A stretch of 64,000 bases of DNA from Brachypterus glaber (Eukaryota; Arthropoda; Insecta; Coleoptera; Kateretidae): NCBI GenBank assembly GCA_958510825.1, contig OY294049.1, positions 23,078,945 to 23,142,944 on the forward strand. The letters run 5' to 3'. The first letter of the stretch is position 1. Each line of letters starts with the position of its first letter. The position numbers were made by a program, and so were the translations under genes. The notes under the pieces are model-generated. The model was given only the letters and a program-made list of their open reading frames with translations. It did no database searches and was not told the origin of the DNA. Shown piece after piece: positions 58,523 through 64,000 of this stretch.

Positions 58523-58777
58523 AAAAATGCATTATTACGTTTTTTTTTTAATTTTAAATATATTTTTTTTTCAGAATAGGTTTATTTATTTTACGTTTTT
58601 AAAAAAAATGTACAAACAGTTACCTTTTTTAAAATATATTTTATTCAGAATATGTAATATGTAGTTTTAATTTTTTTGTGTGTATACCTAGCAGGACAAC
58701 CGAGTGTCAGTTTAAGATATATTTTTATTTTTGCAAAATAAACGAAATTAAGACTTCGACCGGACCCTGTAGATATC

Positions 58778-58862
58778 GACTTTAGATTTCGAATAGGTAA
58801 GTGGCACACAAATATGTATTTCATATTTGTGTATCATTTACCTATTCGAAATTGGAAGTTTA
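58778..58862. repeat. Hairpin of about 80 bases
   Basis: TTTCGAATAGGTAA ... ACACAAATATG and CATATTTGTGTATCATTTAC ... CCTATTCGAA form a long imperfect stem around TATTT. Unclassified; a microRNA-like fold or a tiny MITE. Confidence 0.6.
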
Positions 58863-59242
58863 TATTTGCCGGGGGAATTTAAACGGACATTATAACATCC
58901 ATGTTACATATCACCCATATAATTTTAATGTATTAAAGACCTCTCATCCATATGGCAAGGGATAACTTATGATGTATTTGGTATGTTTCTGCTACATATC
59001 AAGGAGTATAAAAACGACATGGCTGATACCTCTCATCCATATTGCAAATGTTATATAATATGTTATGTACCTGGTATGTAGCTGATATGTTACATGTTAT
59101 GTACCTGATACATAATTTGAGGCGGAATTGTTAAAGTCCAAGGACTGTACATGGACTATAAAAATAACATGGCTGCAACATCACATAGAACAGTGGTTAT
59201 GTACCTGCCATGTACCTGCCATGAATTTGTGCGGACTGGGTA

Positions 59243-61291
59243 TACCCTTTTACTTCCAACCCCCTCAATTGTTATGCCTCAAATCAAATGTGTAGGTTAT
59301 GAAAGTACAAGTCTTAACAAGTCCTTAAAAAAAAGTTAGGAAGATCGATTGAAAATTGACCGTCTTCTGAAATTTTGAAATAAAAATCCTTGAAAATTGC
59401 TACTGTGCCTACGCCGCGGCGCACTATGTGACCAAACAGAAAAAAAGTGTTTAAAAATATTTTTTGGTGAATTAAAACCTAAATGGTTTACTATACATAA
59501 ATAACTATTTTTGAGTCAAAAAGTTTTAACATTGAAGGGTTCTGAGCAAAAAGGGTAAAATATAAAATTAAAAATAATTAACCCCCAATTCGTACGCCCC
59601 TGAATAAATGTATATATATATATTTAATTAAAACCATTCAATATATTAGATTACGAGCAAAAATTCATATCATTAGCTTAGATGGTTTCTGAGATATTAA
59701 ATAAAAATCAAAGGACTATGTTTTCGCCCAGAGGTATTTCAAAACCCACGTTTAAATATTTTTTTGTTCATATATGTTAATTTAGGTGTATTTCCAATAT
59801 AAACAATTGAATAATAATAATGCTTATTTTTCCACATAAAAATGCTTATAACTTTTTTTTGTTTGTTTTATTTCAGCTATCTAATATTTATATATTTTAG
59901 GGACTGTGTATATTAGAATATTTTTGTGTATAAATTTTAAATGCGCACCAATGTGTACGCAATTATTTTCAAATTTTATCATATAAAATATTAAAAAATT
60001 GTATTTTTTCCTTCATTTTGGCTAACTTTGGATATCTAATATTTATACACTATTTAGACTACTTCTGTAAGAACATTTTAATATAAAAATTAGAAATGCG
60101 CGTCAGTGCACGCGCAACTATTTGTAAATTATATTTGCGCTTGTCATTAATAAATGGCCTAAGGCTTTAATATAAAAGTAAGGCTTAAAAATTAATTGAT
60201 TATGTTTGTTCATTAAAGCTATGTTTGCACAATGATATTACCAAATTTTACTGAACAAACGTAAGTATGTTAAGAAAAAATGCTATTTTGGTATACACGC
60301 ATCAGAATATGCTTTAAAATTTTACATCGGTATAGAAATTCAACTGGCGTTTAGACCCTAAACGAAACCAATGCAGTTTTATAACGCAGAATAGTCTAGT
60401 TATTGTTTCTTAGAGGATTTTATATTCTATTTATGAAATTAGTTTTTCCTTTTTGGATATCAAAACAGGGCTTGGGCGGCATAGTGCGGTGTCTTAAAAA
60501 ATAACACTTTTTAAGAGACCGTGGCTCCCTTAAAAGCGATTTGTGGATATTTGTGTATGACAACTTTTTTATACTTTTTGATGTAGAATCGCCCTGCAGT
60601 ATTGAAATTTTTAATGATGCATTTTTTAGTTAAAATTTTTTTGATGCAACCCGAAATTGCCTCTTTAACTGTAATTTTCTCGAAAACGTTGCCCCTACGG
60701 TGTTACAAAAAGAGTAACTGTTTTATGTATTTTTAATTAAAGATTAATATTTTATTGAAAAAATGTCATAAAATCTACAGATAAGTTTGGGGCAAAAAAG
60801 TGACATCGGCCCCCATTTTGCACGTCTCTGGTTAAAATTGTCAAACAAAAATTACATTAAATTATAGCCTTTATCAATGTTAAGACATGTACAAAAATTC
60901 GTTACTGTGGTTTATAAGGTTCCAGAAATATTAAATAAAAACTACTTTTTAGATGTACCCTTAGGAGGGTCGTAGCTCCCTTTGGGCTCATTTTTGGGCC
61001 AACCTTTAAAGGAACTTCTTTTCATATTTTTAACCACCTCTTAAATTTCTTGAACTTATTTCTGAATAACCCGGTATAGTTATGGAACCCTCCATACTTG
61101 ACACATTTTTTAAATTAATTTATATGGTTAAAAGGTGTTCACTGGATCCCAGGGGGGCTCAAGGTGGGTTTTTTAAGGAAAATAGCCGAATTAGGCATTT
61201 TTTGCCCAAAAATAGCTAACAACTCCCCCTTAAAACTGACCCTTCCCCCGACTTCTAAATATGTCTCTATGTCACTGTTTGTAAAACTTAC
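59243..61291. other. GBA1 intron, no exon seen
   Basis: AT-rich with unremarkable composition. 59380-59420 has a small GC-rich patch (CTACGCCGCGGCGCAC). The segments 59860-59950 and 60020-60110 share TATCTAATATTTATA and AATGCGC words, so they may be diverged direct repeats of about 160 bp. Confidence 0.4.
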
Positions 61292-61405
61292 CTCATTAGC
61301 CCATTCTGGTAAACAAATCCGTTGATCGTCCATAGCCATAATTTTAAGATCAGAAAAAGATGAATTTCGTATTGTGGGACCAAAGTGATTTTGAATCCAA
61401 TTAGA
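61292..61405 (-). CDS. GBA1: Glucosylceramidase (GBA1), first exon in this window
   Basis: A 114-base minus-strand exon, acceptor TATAG (above 61405), donor GTAAGT (61286-61291), phase 0 at both ends. It encodes SNWIQNHFGPTIRNSSFSDL and KIMAMDDQRICLPEWANE, matching the segment of family 30 glucosylceramidases (LGPTL...LDDQR...LPxWA) that precedes GIAVHWY. The N-terminal half with the signal peptide and the acid/base glutamate must lie to the right of the window, since no further exon was found in 61406-64000. With the other three exons, the visible gene spans 16.5 kb for about 204 codons. Confidence 0.94.
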
Positions 61406-61766
61406 CTATAAAAAAAGAATTATAAGAATAACAAAAAGTATTTTTTTCACTACCAGCCTAAAACCACATCTTTATTACTGTTCTTTTCATTGGTAGAAAT
61501 ATTATTTCTCTACCTATGACGTCAGAGGTTCTAAAAATAATGAAATTGCACCATGGTTAATAATGAATTTTTATTTAGCTGTTTTGGCATCTGACGGTTC
61601 ACTTAATTATTAAATCACATTGCTATTTACAAGTGTCTTTAGGCACCAAATTTATTTATTGCATGATAAATTAAAAAATATTAACTAAATTAGTACCTAA
61701 AAAACACTTCGAAAAGTGAAAATCATTGGTCCATCATATTCAACCATAGATTATACAACCCATATA

Positions 61767-61907
61767 TTACCGTAAGGATAATAGATTACTAGAGGTACAA
61801 CCCTCATATATTGATTTTTGAGGCAACAGATTCTCCCTCACAGTTTTCGCATGTCCCCTTATTTCTGGGGGAATACCAGAATCATCACTTTGCATTTCAC
61901 TTTCCAT
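61767..61907 (-). pseudogene. Possible N-terminus of a tyrosine-recombinase (Crypton-like) element, copy A
   Basis: From ATG at 61905-61907 the minus strand reads MESEMQSDDSGIPPEIRGHA then KTVRENLLPQKS and soon stops at 61767-61769. The (E/D)NLLPEKS segment is typical of the N-terminal helical domain of Crypton-like and KIAA1958-like tyrosine recombinases. Only this first block is present, so the assignment is tentative. Confidence 0.35.
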
Positions 61908-62091
61908 TTTTATATATTTTATTACACTTAACACGGAAACACTTTCTAACTTAATAATTATCAGAAAATTTCAGAAATGTCAAGTTATTCATTTGTTTTT
62001 TTAATGGCCAGCCTGATATTTTAAATTTATAAGCTTTTTCATTAAATTTTAGAAAAATAAATAAAAAAATAGCTAATTAATTGTACTGGTA

Positions 62092-62243
62092 GTGAAAAAA
62101 ATACTATATTTTCCACGTGAGTGAAGATTTAACATTTTAGACCGCGTCTTGCAGGCTTCGCGCTAGCGCGCTCATCCCGCAATTTGACGCAGGTCAAAAA
62201 TGTTAAACTTCTCTCACTTGGTAAATAATATACTATTTTTCAC
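62092..62243. repeat. Foldback with CpG-rich tip (copy A; copy B at 62901-63048)
   Basis: GTGAAAAAAATACTATATTT, CGTGAGTGAAGATTTAACAT and TTTAGACC on the left mirror GGTCAAAAATGTTAAACTTC, TCTCACTTGG and TACTATTTTTCAC on the right. The tip has the palindrome CGCGCTAGCGCG and CCGCGTCTTGCAGGC. It lies directly upstream (minus strand) of the short ORFs and so could have held their promoter. Confidence 0.85.
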
Positions 62244-62546
62244 CACATTTTTATTACTGTTCTTTTCATTGGTAGAAATATTATTTCTCTACCTATGACG
62301 TCAGAGGTTCTAAAAATAATGAAATTGCACCATGATTAATAATGAATTTTTATTCAGCTGTTTTGGTATCTGACGTTTCACATAATTATTAAATCACATT
62401 GATATTTACAAGTGTCATTAGGCACCATATTTATTTATTGCATGATAAATTAAAAAATATTAACTAAATTAGTACCTATAAAACATTTTTTACAAAAAAA
62501 CACTTCGAAAAGTGAAAATCATCGGTCCATCATATTCAACCATAGA

Positions 62547-62702
62547 TTATACAACCCATATATTACCGTAAGGATCATATATTACTAGAAGTACAACCCC
62601 ATATATTAATTTTTGAGGCAATAGATTCTTCCTCACAGTTTTCGCATGTCCCCTTATTTCTGAGGGAGTAGCAGAATCATCACTTTGCATTTCACTTTCC
62701 AT
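62547..62702 (-). pseudogene. Possible N-terminus of a tyrosine-recombinase (Crypton-like) element, copy B
   Basis: Duplicate of copy A: ATG at 62700-62702, MESEMQSDDSATPSEIRGHA then KTVRKNLLPQK, running to a stop at 62547-62549. The differences from copy A are mainly missense, and neither copy continues into a catalytic domain. Confidence 0.35.
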
Positions 62703-63252
62703 TTTTATATATTTTATCACACTTAACACGGAAACACTTTCTAACTTAATAGTTTCAGCAGATCACCAGAAAATTTCTGCCAGAAATGTCAAGTTATTCA
62801 TTTGTTTTTTTAATGGCCAGCCTGATATTTTAAATTTATAAGCTTTTTCATTAAATTTTAGAAAAATAAATAAAAAAATAGCTAATTAATTGTACTGGTA
62901 GTGAAAAAAATACTATATTTTCCACGTGAGTGAAGATTTAACATTTTAGACCGCGTCTTGCAGGCTTCGCGCTAGCGCGCTCATCCCGCAATTGACGCAG
63001 GTCAAAAATGTTAAACTTTTCTCACTTGGTAAATAATATACTATTTTATTCAATTGATTCTAAAAGCGACACTTTTTGTGCCATATTTTGCTGCTTTTCT
63101 AGATTGTTTTTTCCGTGCTACCACTTTCGGTTTCGCCAAAAATTACACTAGGTTAACTGTTATGTATATAGGGAGAAGTTGAGGTAGTGATATCAGGCCC
63201 GCATTTCGCCAGCGAGTTGACTGGTATCCCCACCCGCGTTCGTGCAGCGTTA

Positions 63253-64000
63253 ATACCCAGGTAGCAAGTGATGTTATGTTACAAGAAATTAACATCAATT
63301 TTGGTTGTATTTTTGAACCAAATCATAACATCACATAATATTGAAAAATAACATGTATTTAACATCACATTTGCAACGTAACACGTGAGACGTAACAACC
63401 AAGTTATTTAATAACAAATATTTACCAACGCTGTGAATATATCGCATGTCACATATTAACATGGCTTTCACGTGAATGTCATGTTATTTTGCTTCTCACC
63501 GACGTTGAAAGCAAAAAAATCGATATAAGATGATGTTGATAGAGTAAATCATTATAAGGAAATTGTAAACACATTATTCGATTTCCAATGGATAGGAGGC
63601 TCTGCCGGGCTTCTTAAGACCACGGACATGGATTAAGGGAAAATATTCTCCGATAAATCTGTAATTTCGTATTTAGAATCTATCTGTTTCAATCTGTGAT
63701 TGTTTCAATTACTGATTGATTTTAAATACGAAATTGTTTATAGGGTTATGGCGTTTTTAATGTTTTTATTTAGAAAAAGCTAATATCCTAGGATATTATT
63801 TAAATATTAGAGTACCAGTAACAGCATCCATATGATATTAGATATACCAGCGCAGAAATGTGGATTTATGATGTCACAAACACGTTATTTTCGGGATGTC
63901 ATTGTGTGATGTTATTAGGGGCGGACTTAGGACATCCCCACCATGCTACATTCTTGTTAAATGTGTCTACAATCTTAACATCACATGTCACATATTAACG
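63253..64000. mobile_element. Left end of an ATACCCAGGTAGCAAG element rich in AACATCACAT words
   Basis: From 63253 the sequence is full of GATGTTATGTTAC, TTAACATCAC and GTAACACGTGAGACGTAACA words in both orientations, and at 63960-64000 ends the window with ATCTTAACATCACATGTCAC. The word usage and the ACCCAG start resemble the element ends at 55946 and 59242. A small palindrome (TAATTTCGTATTTAGA / TTTTAAATACGAAATT, 63661-63736) lies inside. The right end is outside the window. Confidence 0.45.

Larger units (their letters stand above)
55946..59242. mobile_element. Possible 3.3 kb composite element with TACCCAGTCCGCACA ends
   Basis: TACCCAGTCCGCACA at 55946-55960 is mirrored by TGTGCGGACTGGGTA at 59228-59242. 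Next to the ends, direct copies of ACATGGATGCAACATCACA (55962) and ACATGGCTGCAACATCACAT (59168) occur, along with many ACATAACATG / GTTATGTACCTG words (55985-56170, 58870-59220). The middle hosts other insertions (56270-56440 repeat, 57573-57810 MITE, 58370-58522 repeats). A related start, ATACCCAGGTAGCAAG, lies at 63253. It may be one element or two similar ends meeting by chance. The 144-codon frame 56802-57236 resembles nothing I know. Confidence 0.45.
61472..63047. repeat. Tandem duplication of a ~780-bp unit (foldback plus short ORF)
   Basis: Copy A (61472 to about 62240) and copy B (62251-63047) start TTATTACTGTTCTTTTCATT and stay highly similar to the end, offset by 779 bp at the start and 808 bp at the end (B has about 29 extra bases). 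Each ends in a foldback (62092-62243 and 62901-63048), and each contains the same minus-strand start of an open frame. TTTTTTTCACTACCAG at 61443 is the edge of a further foldback end, suggesting more than two units once. Confidence 0.92.

Overview
The window looks like insect nuclear DNA (AT-rich, large introns packed with transposons; possibly a beetle, but I cannot fix the order). Four conserved single-copy eukaryotic genes can be recognised from spliced exons with consistent GT/AG sites and phases. They are the 3' end of the spindle-checkpoint gene Mad1 (+ strand, 3115-3800), the 5' half of membralin/TMEM259 (- strand, three exons from 26021 down to 9917), the complete tRNA-Sec-associated RRM protein TRNAU1AP/SECp43 (- strand, four exons, 34497-33063), and the C-terminal part of lysosomal glucosylceramidase GBA1 (- strand, four exons from 61405 down to 44945). 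These genes have unrelated jobs (mitosis, ER membrane, selenocysteine tRNA, lysosomal lipid hydrolysis), and nothing suggests they work together.

Everything else is accessory DNA, and much of it can be classified from termini and target-site duplications (TSDs). At 398-2530 a dead non-LTR reverse transcriptase is split by a 1.35 kb hAT-like element. At 6173-8720 is a second, inverted non-LTR element carrying a 200-N assembly gap. 8763-9563 is a mariner-type foldback with another MITE nested in one arm. 13973-14996 and 37399-37859 are two Penelope-like elements with inverted arms, GIY-YIG endonuclease remnants and hammerhead-like cores; a third Penelope reverse-transcriptase relic lies at 23560-24324. 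17140-18620 holds Tc1/mariner remains. 26523-32249 is an almost structurally complete non-LTR retrotransposon (gag, endonuclease, RT, RNase H, GAA tail) inserted with an 11-bp TSD inside a Harbinger-type MITE. Nested foldback MITEs fill 32.3-32.8 kb and 34.6-47.8 kb.

The most striking single structure is a 6.0 kb array of about 59 copies of a 102-bp unit (47881-53894). It lies inside a GBA1 intron, shows no indel over its whole length, has higher-order repeats of 3, 4 and 5 units, and ends only a few bases from a GBA1 splice donor. Because 102 is a multiple of three, it yields long but almost certainly meaningless open frames.

Other points of interest are a perfect 73-bp inverted repeat in a TRNAU1AP intron, a family of hAT-like elements with CGAGGGGT ends and interiors made of short GGAAGTCT/GGAAATCT-like repeats, a tandemly duplicated foldback plus a possible Crypton-like recombinase N-terminus at 61.5-63.0 kb, and gene-structure puzzles: the later membralin exons and the last GBA1 exon were not found where expected.
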